From: Phytomonospora sp040655735
GTDB taxonomy: Bacteria; Actinomycetota; Actinomycetes; Mycobacteriales; Micromonosporaceae
Direction: 5' to 3'
NCBI RefSeq assembly: GCF_040655735.1
Contig: NZ_JBFAKK010000005.1
Coordinates: 434,001 to 498,000 of the forward strand
Length of the DNA: 64,000 nt
Shown here piece by piece: positions 6,585-15,526 of this stretch (position 1 is the stretch's first letter; each line of letters begins with the position of its first letter). Made by a program: the position numbers and the translations under genes. Under the pieces are notes generated by a model. That model saw nothing but the letters and a program-made list of their open reading frames with translations. It searched no databases and was not told where the DNA came from.

Positions 6585-8987
6585 ATGGTTGTTCCGGCAC
6601 TGAACCTGAAGGACACCGACGCCGAGCCCGGCAGGCTGTCCACCGCCGCCCTCGACTTCGAGGACCTCGGCGGCCGCATCACCGGGACCGGCGGGAGTCT
6701 GCACACCCAGATCCGTTCGGGCGCCAAGGAGTTCTCCGATCTCATCGCCGAGCCGATCCGCGACCTCGCCGAGAAGAACCGGAACTCCTGGCAGAGCGCC
6801 GTGCAGGGCGCGACCTGGGGGGCCGCGGTCACCTCGGCCTGGAGCGGCAACGTCACCGAGTTCCGCGAGCGCCGCAAGGAACTGCTCACCCGCTGGTCGG
6901 CCGGGCAGGTCGGCGACTTCGGCGTGACCATGGACCAGGCGCAGCCCGGCATGGCCGAGGTCAAGGCCGCCGAGCGCTTCCACAAGGAAGTCGACGCGGC
7001 GGCCGAGGCCGAGCACACCGCCATCATGGGCGAGTTCCGCAAGATCTGGCAGAAGCTGGAGACCGACGCCGGGGAGCGCACCGCCGAGCTGAAGTCGGGG
7101 CCGAACAAGACGACGCTGGCCACGCTCATGGACACCGGTGCCCTCGGATGGGCCGGCTTCAACCTCTGGGGCGCGCAGTCGCCGACGCCGCTCGACGGCG
7201 GGGACGGCACGGCGCTGGCGAAGAAGTTCCTCCGGTACCTCAAAGACGGCGAGCTTCCGCCCGGGAGCACGTGGGCGGACTTCAACGCGCTGATGGCGCA
7301 CGCGGCCTTCCTGCAGAAGAACGGCGGGAAGCTGACCGCGGGGGAGCGGGAGTTCCTCTCGGAGTTCTACGAGTACCTCAACCGTGAGGGGCGCGAGGAC
7401 CGCACGTCGCAGCTCTTCCGGCACGAGTTCTGGAACGGCGAGGAGGGCGGTGAGCTGCGCGCCCTGATGGGCAACGGCCTGCTCGCGCTGTCCGACGAGA
7501 AGATCGGCGGGGGCATCGAGTACCTGCCCGGCGAGGTGCGCCAGACCCTGGAGAACGGCGAGTTCGAGCACGATCCGCTGCACAAGGACGGTCCGTGGCT
7601 CGGGCTGGTCCCGCTGGCGGGCCTGGTCGCCGCGGCCGGTGGCGTGCATGCGAAGGTGAGACTCAAGGGCGGCAAGGACTTCTCGGCCCTGATGACGCTG
7701 CGCCTGACCGAGTCGGTCGACGGTCTCGGCAGGGGTGAGGATCTCGAACTGGCGCGGCAGGCGCTGTCGGTGGTGTTCCGCAACGACGAGGCGAAGGGCG
7801 CCCTCCTCACCGGTGAGTACGACGATGCCGCGCGTTTCGGTGAGCACACGCCCGAAGCGGTGATGCGCAACCTGTTCGGTGCGGACTGGGGCGACGACGG
7901 CAAGACCGCGGCGGGGCTGATCGACTGGATCCCCGACGGGATGGACAGCAAGGACGACAAGTTCCGCGACCTGGCCACGCGCTCGGCCTTCTCGGTCTAC
8001 ACGACCATCACCAATCCCGAGCCGACGATCTGGAAGACCTCGGCGCTGGAGTGGGCCACCGACGGCTTCGGCAAGGTCGGCTCGGATCCGGCGGCGCCGA
8101 TGGCCTCGCGGAACCCGGCGGTCGCGGGCGCTCTCGGCGACATGATCGGGCACGACCTCGACGAGGTGTTCGCCGCTTCTGCCGAAGGGGCGAAGAACGG
8201 CCTGAAGGGCGGCGAGATCACGCTCGACTGGGACACCCGGGAGCGGCTGTTCCAGATCGCGATGGCCGACAAGAGCACCGCCGACACCCTCGGCAAGACC
8301 ATCTACGCCCAGGTCATCAACGAGGCGGGCGGCGTCGAGAAGTGGTCGCCGGGTGAGGCGGGCGGCTATGGCGAGAAGAACGGGACCCTGACCCGGCTGC
8401 TGGACGAGGGGCTGGCGCGGCTCAAGGCCGACACCGGCGAGGGTCTCAACGAGGCGGCCGACGCCGCGAAGGGCGCCAAGGACGATCAGCGCATCGTCCG
8501 CTGGGGCAACATGGGAGCGGCGGTGCTCAAGGAGGCCGTGCTGGCGGTTCCGGGCGTGGACAGGGGTTCCGACGCGCTGAAGCTCGGTACGAAGATCCTC
8601 TTCGAGCTGGCCAAGACCGCGCCGGGCGCGGCGAACACCGAGGGCTGGTGGATGCAGCACGAGTCGGGCACCGGGATCTCCGGTGAGGCCTCGGCTCCGG
8701 GCTTCTCCAGCTTCAACGGCCAGGTCACCAGGGCGGCCGTCGACGGTGGCGGCGTCACCGTGGCCGGACTGGGCAAGAGCCTCGACGCGCTCGACGACAA
8801 GGTGCGCGGGGGCTTGGAGATCGGTGGCCTGGTCGGCGACGACGGCAAGCTGCGCGAGTGGAAGGACATCGCGCCCGACCAGCGCCGGGCGGCCACGGCG
8901 GTGTTCACCGACGTGCTCACCGAGGCCGAGCGCGAGGCGCTGAACAAGTACGTCTTCAACATCACCGGCGAACGTCTCTGGAAGTGA
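6585..8987 (+). CDS. Large WXG-like T7SS-associated protein (800 aa)
   Basis: 800 aa, ATG at 6585 preceded by GCGAGGGAG. The first ~170 residues are helical with a WXG-like turn (TSAWSGNV, about residue 86) and heptad-like charged helices, as in long WXG/LXG-type T7SS substrates. The remainder (GNGLLALSDEKIGGG, LPGEVRQTL, LFGADWGDDGKTAAGLIDWI) resembles the large actinobacterial DUF6571-type proteins, a tentative match from memory. No signal peptide and no obvious toxin catalytic motif; one hydrophobic patch (GLVPLAGLVAAAGGV). A strong terminator follows at 9001. Best guess: secreted T7SS substrate or structural component. Confidence 0.8.
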   Translation: MVVPALNLKDTDAEPGRLSTAALDFEDLGGRITGTGGSLHTQIRSGAKEFSDLIAEPIRDLAEKNRNSWQSAVQGATWGAAVTSAWSGNVTEFRERRKELLTRWSAGQVGDFGVTMDQAQPGMAEVKAAERFHKEVDAAAEAEHTAIMGEFRKIWQKLETDAGERTAELKSGPNKTTLATLMDTGALGWAGFNLWGAQSPTPLDGGDGTALAKKFLRYLKDGELPPGSTWADFNALMAHAAFLQKNGGKLTAGEREFLSEFYEYLNREGREDRTSQLFRHEFWNGEEGGELRALMGNGLLALSDEKIGGGIEYLPGEVRQTLENGEFEHDPLHKDGPWLGLVPLAGLVAAAGGVHAKVRLKGGKDFSALMTLRLTESVDGLGRGEDLELARQALSVVFRNDEAKGALLTGEYDDAARFGEHTPEAVMRNLFGADWGDDGKTAAGLIDWIPDGMDSKDDKFRDLATRSAFSVYTTITNPEPTIWKTSALEWATDGFGKVGSDPAAPMASRNPAVAGALGDMIGHDLDEVFAASAEGAKNGLKGGEITLDWDTRERLFQIAMADKSTADTLGKTIYAQVINEAGGVEKWSPGEAGGYGEKNGTLTRLLDEGLARLKADTGEGLNEAADAAKGAKDDQRIVRWGNMGAAVLKEAVLAVPGVDRGSDALKLGTKILFELAKTAPGAANTEGWWMQHESGTGISGEASAPGFSSFNGQVTRAAVDGGGVTVAGLGKSLDALDDKVRGGLEIGGLVGDDGKLREWKDIAPDQRRAATAVFTDVLTEAEREALNKYVFNITGERLWK

Positions 8988-9000
8988 CCGGTGGGATCAC

Positions 9001-9032
9001 GAGGGCCCGGCCGCTTCGGCGGCCGGGCCCTC
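9001..9032. terminator. Bidirectional hairpin terminator
   Basis: Perfect 14-bp GC-rich stem (9001-9014 with 9019-9032) closed by a ttcg tetraloop, between the convergent 800-aa gene and eccD. There is no long T-tract, as is usual in high-GC actinomycetes. Confidence 0.75.
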
Positions 9033-9046
9033 GTCTCGCGTGCGGG

Positions 9047-10387
9047 TCAGTTCGACATGCTCGCGACCATGTCGTAGAGGCCGATGACCTTGCCGGTGAT
9101 CGCGACGAGCGCGCTGACCAGCACGATCTCGGCGACGCCGACGATGCGGCGGGCACGCGCGCTGCCCACTGTGGACCGGGGGACGGTCGTCGTGCCGGCG
9201 TAGCCGAGGGCGACGAGGACGGCCACGGCCGGCAGCCAGGGGTCCATCGCCGAGACGTCGTTGATCCAGATCCAGACGGCGTACCCGACCGCGGCGGTGC
9301 CGGCGATGCGCAGTGGCGCGACGTGCCGGATCTGGTCGAAGACGCGCGATCGCGTGAGCACGGCGACGGCCGCGCCGAACCCGAGCCAGCCCTCGAAGAC
9401 ACCGCCGTCGCGGGTCAGCACGACCGAGGTGAGCGCCACCGAGAAGGACAGCGCGACCAGTCCGCCGCAGAGCATCGCGTCGATGCGTTCGAGCCGCAGC
9501 CGCAGGTCCTCGGTGGTCGCCGAACGGCCCGACTGGATGCGGCGGTCCATGCCGAACAGGCCGCCGGTGGTCATCGAGACCCTCGGCATGATGCCGAGGG
9601 TGAACAGCGCGGCGAGGAGCAGGCACGCGGCGGTCGGCGTGACAGGCGCGCCCATCGCCAGGGCCGCCGCGCCGACCGAGCCCAGCAGCGTCACGCCGCC
9701 GAGAGCGGTGACGAAGGGCAGCGCCAGGGGAGTGCCGATGAGGCACAGGACGGTCACCAGGAGGGCGGCCGAGGCGCCGTAGGTGTGCCGGGTCGGTTCG
9801 GCCGCGACGCCGTCGCCGACGAGCCCTCCCGTCGCCAGATGCGCCACCCGCCACGCCCACAGCGCTCCGCCGATGATGGCCAGGCGGGCGAGGGCGTGGT
9901 TCTCGGCGGCCGACCACCAGGTGACCACGACCGACAGCAGGCAGATCAGCACGCCGGTGAGCATCACCGCGGTGAAACTGCCGCCGAGGAACGCCGCCCC
10001 GCCGACCACGAGCGCGGCCAGCGCGGTCGCGTAGACCCTTCCGGTACCGGCCTTCCAGGGCCGCCCGTTGCCGTCGACGTGGTCCTCGATGGCGTCGCGG
10101 ATGTCCTCGACGGGCGTGGGGATGATCTGGTCGGTGGCGTCGTGGAGGTGCAGGACCTCTCCGTCGCCGACCTCGGCCTCGGCGAGGGTGCGCCCGGCGC
10201 CGATCCGGTAGCCCTCCATGGTGGTCAGCGTCCACCCGGCCGGGTCGGCGTCGACGCCTTCGGCGCGCAGCAGACCGGGGCGCAGAAGTTGCGGCAGCAG
10301 CTCGGCCAGCGGGACGTTGGTGGGCAAGGCGATGTCCCTTGTGGACTGTGGCCCCACCACGGTCACCGCACTGTACTGACCTGGCAA
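9047..10387 (-). CDS. eccD: Type VII secretion integral membrane protein EccD
   Basis: About 446 aa. N-terminal ~85 residues form the ubiquitin-like (YukD-type) domain (YSAVTVVGPQSTRDIALPTN, MEGYRIGAGRTLAEAEVGDGEVLHLHD), followed by roughly eleven hydrophobic segments (ALAALVVGGAAFLGG, GVLICLLSVVVTWW, and onwards). EccD is the membrane-pore component of the actinobacterial ESX complex. I favour a TTG start at 10387 because GGGAG sits seven bases upstream; a longer frame from a TTG at 10408 exists but lacks a ribosome site. Divergent from eccC; the 128-base gap must carry both promoters. Confidence 0.9.
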   Translation of the reverse strand: MPGQYSAVTVVGPQSTRDIALPTNVPLAELLPQLLRPGLLRAEGVDADPAGWTLTTMEGYRIGAGRTLAEAEVGDGEVLHLHDATDQIIPTPVEDIRDAIEDHVDGNGRPWKAGTGRVYATALAALVVGGAAFLGGSFTAVMLTGVLICLLSVVVTWWSAAENHALARLAIIGGALWAWRVAHLATGGLVGDGVAAEPTRHTYGASAALLVTVLCLIGTPLALPFVTALGGVTLLGSVGAAALAMGAPVTPTAACLLLAALFTLGIMPRVSMTTGGLFGMDRRIQSGRSATTEDLRLRLERIDAMLCGGLVALSFSVALTSVVLTRDGGVFEGWLGFGAAVAVLTRSRVFDQIRHVAPLRIAGTAAVGYAVWIWINDVSAMDPWLPAVAVLVALGYAGTTTVPRSTVGSARARRIVGVAEIVLVSALVAITGKVIGLYDMVASMSN

Positions 10388-10515
10388 GGAAATCTCCCTG
10401 TTGTTCAAGATTCGGCCATTGCAGCTTGCCAGGATCGCGTCGGCTGCACAACGATACGCTTGGCCCCCGTTAACCGGGGATGTCCATTGAGGAGCATCTG
10501 CATGGGAGGAAACCG

Positions 10516-13500
10516 GTGAGCACGACGCTGGTGCGCAGACCCGCCAGGCAGCCGGTTCCGGAGGTCTCCACCACTCCGATCAAACTGGCCGCGCCGCCGC
10601 AGCTCCCCGAACCGGGCAGCGCCGCGATGAACATGGCCATGGTCATCATGCCGATGATGTCGGGCTCGGGCGCGCTGATGATGGCGCTCACCAACGCCAA
10701 CCGGCCCCTCTACGCCGCCGCCGGCCTGCTGATGCTGGTCGCCAGCGTCGCCCTCGGCATCGTCATGTGGATCTCGATGCGCAGCGGGCCCAAGCGGAAA
10801 CTGCGCGAGCAGCGCGAGCGCTACCTCGACTACCTGGAGGACATGCGCGTCACCGTCCGCAAAGCCGCGCGCGGGCAGCGCAAGGCGCAGGCACTGCGCC
10901 ACCCGCACCCCGAACTGCTCGCCGACATCGTCAGCGGCCCGTCCCGCCGCTGGGAACGGCGCAGCGGCGACGATGAGCTGCTCACCGTCCGCTGTGGACT
11001 CGCGCGCGTCCCGCTCGCCCGCACGCTCACCCTCAACGTCGATCCCAACCCCCTCAACACATACGACCCGGTCTGCCAGAGCAGCGCCGAAGAGCTCGTC
11101 GAGCACTACGCGACCATCGGCGGGCAGCCGCTGACCGTCCCGCTCGGCCGCTACGGCAACGTCTCGGTCGTCGGCGACTACGAGACCGGCCGGACCGTGG
11201 CCCGCTCGATGCTCACCCAGCTGACCGCCCTGGTCTCACCCGACGACGTGCGCGTCGCCATCGTGCGCCACCGCACCCTCGTCGACCGCTGGCACTGGAC
11301 CCTTTTCCTGCCGCACGTCCTCGCCGAAGGCTCCGGCAGCGGCCCGCTTCCGCGTCCCCTCCTGTGCGACAGCACCGGCGAACTCGCCGAACTGCTCGCC
11401 GAGGACGTCCACCGGCGTGCCCAGGACTGGCGCCGCCGCCGGGGCGGCCCGCCCGGACCGGGCACGCAGCACCTCCTGATCGTCGTCGACGGCGAGCAGC
11501 AGGTCTCCATGGCCGGGCTGTGGGACGAGGACGTCTCCCCGGCCGACATGGGCATCCACATCGTGAGCATCGTCGCCGAGCAGCGCCAGGAGCCTGAGCG
11601 CGTCGAGGCCCGCCTTGAGGTCGGCGCCGACGGCGAGATCACCGCCCACCTGGACCTGCGTGTCCCGGTGGAGACCCCGGCGGGGGAGGAGCCGGTGGAG
11701 CGCGTGCCGCTCGTCGGCGCCATGGACGGCGTCGGCATCGCCGAGGCGGCCGGGATGGCGCGGGCGCTGAGCCCTTACCGGCTGGCCGAGACCGAGAGCG
11801 GCGAGGCCTTGCACAGCGTCCACGGCCTCGCCGAGATCCTCGGGCTGACCGACCCGGGAACCGTTGACGTGGAGTACATGTGGCGGTCACGGCGAGACGA
11901 GGACGCGCTGCGCGTGCCGATCGGCGTCGGCCCGGACGGCGAGATCGTCGACCTGGACCTCAAGGAGTCGGCGCTGGGCGGGATGGGCCCGCACGGGCTC
12001 ATCGTCGGTGCGACCGGTTCGGGCAAGTCGGAGGCGCTGCGGACGCTGGTCGCCGCCCTCGCGGTGCGGCACAACCCCGAGCAGCTGGCGCTGCTGACCG
12101 TCGACTTCAAGGGCGGCGCGACCTTCGCCGACCTCGATCCCCTGCCGCACAACGCCGGTAGCATCACCAACCTCGCCGACGACCTCGCGCTCGTCGACCG
12201 CTTCCGGGAGGCCCTGTACGGCGAGATGCTGCGTCGGCAGCAGCTTCTCAAGGACGTCGGGAACCTGCCGAACGTGCACGCCTACACACGGGTGCGCAAG
12301 AACCGTCCCGAGCTCGATCCCCTGCCGCACCTGCTGGTCATCATCGACGAGTTCTCCGAGCTGCTCACCGCCAAGCCCGACTTCGCCGAGCTTTTCGTCG
12401 CCGTCGGCCGTATCGGCCGGTCGATCGGCGTGCACCTGCTGCTGGCCACGCAGCGGCTCGAAGGCGGCGCGATCCGCGGCCTGGAGTCGCATCTGTCCTA
12501 CCGGATCGGCCTGCGCACCTTCTCCGAGGGCGAGAGCCGCGACGCGATCGGCGTTCCCGACGCCTACCGTCTGCCGCCCGAGCCCGGGTCGGGCTACCTC
12601 AAGGTCGACACCTCGGTGTTCACCCGCTTCAAGGCCGCGATGGTCTCCGGCGCCTACCAGCCCCCGCGCGAGGACAGCGAGGAGCAGCTGCCGATCCTGC
12701 CGTGGCCGCCGCCGGCCGTGCCGCTGATGGGCGTTTCCCAGGCCCTCGCGGCGATCGCGCCCGACGGTGCCGCCGCTCACGGCGGACACGCCGCCCCCGA
12801 GGAGCGCACGGTCCTCCAGGTCCTCGTCGAACGGCTCGCCTCGGCGGGAGCCGAGCCGGTCCGCCCGGTGTGGCTGCCGCCGCTGCCGGCGATGATGACA
12901 CTGGACACTGTGGAGGGTGCGCTCGATCCGGTGACCGACCCCGCGAAGGTCACCGCGATCCTCGGCCTGCACGACGCTCCCCGCGAGCAGACGCAGAAAC
13001 CCCTCGAATGGGACCTGACCGGCTCCGACGCCAACCTCGCCGTCTACGGCGCGCCCGTCTCGGGCAAGTCGACGCTGATCCGCACCCTCGTGGCCGGACT
13101 CGCGCTGCGTTACGAGCCGGGCCAGATCGCCTGCTACATCGTCGACTACGGCGGCGGTGCCCTCGCCCCGCTCGCCTCACTGCCGCACGTCGCCGCCGTC
13201 GCCGGGCGTTCCGAGCCGGAGCTGATGCGCCGCGTCATCGCCGACGTCAGGGCGCAGCTGGACATCCGCGAGGCGGCGATGCAGAAGTACGGTCTCGACT
13301 CGCCCGCCCGCCTGCGCAAGGCAAGGGCCGCCGGCGAGATCCCGCCCGAGATCGCCGGTGACGTCGTGTTCGTCGTCGACGGCTGGGGAGCGCTGCGCGA
13401 GGTCGACTTCGAGCTGGAGGATCCGCTGATGGAGATCGTCGGGCGCGGTCCCGCGCTCGGTGTGCACACCGTGCTGACCGCGGTCAACTCCACCCAGATC

Positions 13501-14523
13501 CGCACCCGGCTGTCGTCGTCGATCGGCGGCCGCGTCGAACTGCGGCTGTCGGACCCCTTCGATTCCGGGATCGACCGCAAGGCCGCCGAAGCGCTCCCGA
13601 AGGAGACGCCGGGCCGTCTACTGTGGGCCGACGAGCAGTACGGGCACGTCGCCCTGCCGCGCATCGACGGCGTCGCGGAGACCGAGGACCTGCCCGCCGC
13701 CATCGCCCAGCTCGCCAGGGAAGTGAGCGGCCGCTGGCCCCAGCCGCCCGTCCCGCAGGTGCGCGTTCTCCCGTCGCACATCGACATCGGCGAACTCGTT
13801 CCCGCCTGGGACACCGGATCCGCCGACGACCCCTACGCCATGCTGCCCGTCGTCGGACTGTCCGAAAGGGACCTCGGCCCCGCGCGCGTCGACTTCGACA
13901 CCGACCCGCACCTGGTCGTGTACGGCGATCCGCAGACCGGCAAGTCGACGCTCCTGCGCACCATCATCGGGCAGGTGCTGCGCCGGCCCGTCGGCGACGT
14001 CGGCGTCATGATGGTCGACTTCCGGCGCAGTCACCTCGAAGAAGTCCCGCCCGACTACGAGCTGACGTACTGCACCTCGGCGGCCCACGCCGCGCAGAAC
14101 GCGAAGGAGCTGGCCGAAGGGCTGCGCGCCAGACTCCCCGGCCCCGACGTGACACCGAGGCAGCTGCGCGACCGTTCGTGGTGGAAGGGGTACGAGGTGT
14201 TCCTGTTCGTGGACGACTACGACCTCGTGGCCTCGGCGAACGGAAACCCGCTCGCCCCGCTGATCGAGTTCATCCCGCAGGGGCGCGATCTGGGGTTCCA
14301 CGTGATCGTCGCCCGAAGGACCGGCGGCGCGTCGAGGGCGCTGTACGAGCCCTTCCTGCAGACGCTGTCCGACATGTCGCCGCCGACGATGATGTTCTCC
14401 GGCGACCGCATGGAGGGGCGTCTGGCCAACGGCGTCGCGCCGCAGCGGCTGCCCGTGGGCCGTGCGCTGATGACGCGCCGCGGCGAGCCGCCGGAGCCGG
14501 TGCAGGTGGCGACGGCGGGGTAG
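10516..14523 (+). CDS. eccC: Type VII secretion ATPase EccC (EccCa-EccCb fused)
   Basis: 1335 aa from a GTG at 10516 with GGGAGGA seven bases upstream. Two membrane segments near residues 40-85 (ALMMALTNANRPLYAAAGLLML and following) are followed by three FtsK/SpoIIIE-type ATPase domains. Walker A motifs: GATGSGKS at about 498, GAPVSGKS at about 845, GDPQTGKS at about 1137. Walker B motifs: LLVIIDEF, VVFVVDGW, VFLFVDDY. Only the first has the DE pair expected of a hydrolysing site, in line with known EccC behaviour. It recognises Esx substrates and powers export; full-length fusion is the usual non-mycobacterial form. Confidence 0.96.
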   Translation: MSTTLVRRPARQPVPEVSTTPIKLAAPPQLPEPGSAAMNMAMVIMPMMSGSGALMMALTNANRPLYAAAGLLMLVASVALGIVMWISMRSGPKRKLREQRERYLDYLEDMRVTVRKAARGQRKAQALRHPHPELLADIVSGPSRRWERRSGDDELLTVRCGLARVPLARTLTLNVDPNPLNTYDPVCQSSAEELVEHYATIGGQPLTVPLGRYGNVSVVGDYETGRTVARSMLTQLTALVSPDDVRVAIVRHRTLVDRWHWTLFLPHVLAEGSGSGPLPRPLLCDSTGELAELLAEDVHRRAQDWRRRRGGPPGPGTQHLLIVVDGEQQVSMAGLWDEDVSPADMGIHIVSIVAEQRQEPERVEARLEVGADGEITAHLDLRVPVETPAGEEPVERVPLVGAMDGVGIAEAAGMARALSPYRLAETESGEALHSVHGLAEILGLTDPGTVDVEYMWRSRRDEDALRVPIGVGPDGEIVDLDLKESALGGMGPHGLIVGATGSGKSEALRTLVAALAVRHNPEQLALLTVDFKGGATFADLDPLPHNAGSITNLADDLALVDRFREALYGEMLRRQQLLKDVGNLPNVHAYTRVRKNRPELDPLPHLLVIIDEFSELLTAKPDFAELFVAVGRIGRSIGVHLLLATQRLEGGAIRGLESHLSYRIGLRTFSEGESRDAIGVPDAYRLPPEPGSGYLKVDTSVFTRFKAAMVSGAYQPPREDSEEQLPILPWPPPAVPLMGVSQALAAIAPDGAAAHGGHAAPEERTVLQVLVERLASAGAEPVRPVWLPPLPAMMTLDTVEGALDPVTDPAKVTAILGLHDAPREQTQKPLEWDLTGSDANLAVYGAPVSGKSTLIRTLVAGLALRYEPGQIACYIVDYGGGALAPLASLPHVAAVAGRSEPELMRRVIADVRAQLDIREAAMQKYGLDSPARLRKARAAGEIPPEIAGDVVFVVDGWGALREVDFELEDPLMEIVGRGPALGVHTVLTAVNSTQIRTRLSSSIGGRVELRLSDPFDSGIDRKAAEALPKETPGRLLWADEQYGHVALPRIDGVAETEDLPAAIAQLAREVSGRWPQPPVPQVRVLPSHIDIGELVPAWDTGSADDPYAMLPVVGLSERDLGPARVDFDTDPHLVVYGDPQTGKSTLLRTIIGQVLRRPVGDVGVMMVDFRRSHLEEVPPDYELTYCTSAAHAAQNAKELAEGLRARLPGPDVTPRQLRDRSWWKGYEVFLFVDDYDLVASANGNPLAPLIEFIPQGRDLGFHVIVARRTGGASRALYEPFLQTLSDMSPPTMMFSGDRMEGRLANGVAPQRLPVGRALMTRRGEPPEPVQVATAG

Positions 14524-14654
14524 GGGAGCGGACTGAGGCGGGGTGTGCGGCGGTCGGGTACGGCCGCGCTCCGTTGCGCCACGAGCGTGCCCCAGCACGA
14601 TGGAAGAGCCTGCCTGCATCCCTCGGAAAACCCCGCCCGACCAGCACCGACATC

Positions 14655-14770
14655 GACGTGCTTCGACTTACGCGGATTTAACATCCTGTCTGCAATGATC
14701 CGTATATGCGAGATAAGATTTGGTTTCAGATCATGTGCCCTATTTGGAACCCGCGTGGCTGGAGGGTATG
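14655..14770. other. AT-rich non-coding patch downstream of eccC
   Basis: Between the ends of the convergent eccC and tetR genes, about 115 bases drop to near 50% G+C (acttacgcggatttaacatc, gagataagatttggtttcag) against about 70% around it. It includes a widely spaced inverted repeat atgatc (14695) / gatcat (14731). No gene is visible. It could be a promoter, a small RNA or a remnant of acquired DNA; I cannot decide. Confidence 0.4.
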
Positions 14771-14806
14771 GATCCGCGGCCCGCCCGTGCTCTCCGCGGG
14801 CACCCC

Positions 14807-15472
14807 TCACCCCCGTTCCTCGTCCGTCCGCACCCCATCGCCATCTGCGACACCCGAGCTCGTCGCAGTCCCGCCCCCGATCCCCGCCGCCCCGGCCGCA
14901 CCCGCCACCGCGAACCTCACCAAGAAGTCCCGCAGCGCCTCCTGCCCCTCCGCCCCGTCGGTGTCCCCGTCGGTCATCAGGTGCGCAAGGTTCGGCATCA
15001 CCGCCGGCCACCCCGCCATGCCCACCAGCGTCAGGAACAACCGCCGCGCGTTCCCGAGGTCGGCGATCCCCAACTGCGCCGCCATGTCCTCGATGCGCTC
15101 GCGGTAGAACGCGCGCCGCTCGGCGTCGGCGATCAGGTCGCGGCTGCCCATCTCCAGCGACTCCCACATGAAGATGCGCATCAGGCTCGGGTCGCGCCGG
15201 TGGAACTCGAACACGCGCCGAACGAAGTCCCCGACGTCCTCCCCGTCGGTGATCTCCAGCGGCGTCGCGAGGCGGATCTGCTGTAGCGCCAGCTCGATCA
15301 CGGTGTCGTAGAGCAACTCCTTGCTGCCGAAGTAGGCGTAGATCCGCTCCTTGTTCACCCCGGCCTCGCGCGCGATGCGGTCCACGCGGGCACCGGCGAG
15401 GCCGTACAGGGAGAACTCCCGGCGGGCCGCGCTGAGCAGTCGGCCGCGGGTCACTTCGGGATTGCGTGACAT
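14807..15472 (-). CDS. TetR-family transcriptional regulator of efflux pump
   Basis: 221 aa, ATG at 15472. The N-terminal helix-turn-helix is typical (TRGRLLSAARREFSLYGLAGARVDRIAREAGVNK then IYAYFGSKELLY). The C-terminal ligand domain is helical, followed by a Gly/Thr-rich disordered tail. It is divergent from an MFS exporter, with a 22-bp palindrome between them, so the usual TetR model applies: repression of the pump and itself, relieved by ligand. Inducer unknown. A longer frame extends upstream but would cover the operator and lacks a ribosome site. Confidence 0.92.
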   Translation of the reverse strand: MSRNPEVTRGRLLSAARREFSLYGLAGARVDRIAREAGVNKERIYAYFGSKELLYDTVIELALQQIRLATPLEITDGEDVGDFVRRVFEFHRRDPSLMRIFMWESLEMGSRDLIADAERRAFYRERIEDMAAQLGIADLGNARRLFLTLVGMAGWPAVMPNLAHLMTDGDTDGAEGQEALRDFLVRFAVAGAAGAAGIGGGTATSSGVADGDGVRTDEERG

Positions 15473-15492
15473 GCATGACAGCTTAGCCGGTT

Positions 15493-15514
15493 GCCAACCA
15501 ACTAGTTGGTTGGC
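15493..15514. promoter_or_regulatory. 22-bp perfect palindrome, TetR operator
   Basis: Perfect 22-bp inverted repeat with half-site gccaaccaact centred at 15503/15504. It lies 20 bases from the tetR start and 12 bases from the MFS start, covering the shared promoter space. Confidence 0.85.
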
Positions 15515-15526
15515 TAGCTTCGGCGC

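Noticed and set aside
6558..8660. 700-codon antisense frame over the 800-aa gene
   Set aside because: Mirror of a high-GC third-position gene; composition is Arg/Leu/Gly/Val-rich with no domain and no ribosome site. The sense gene has a good start and terminator.
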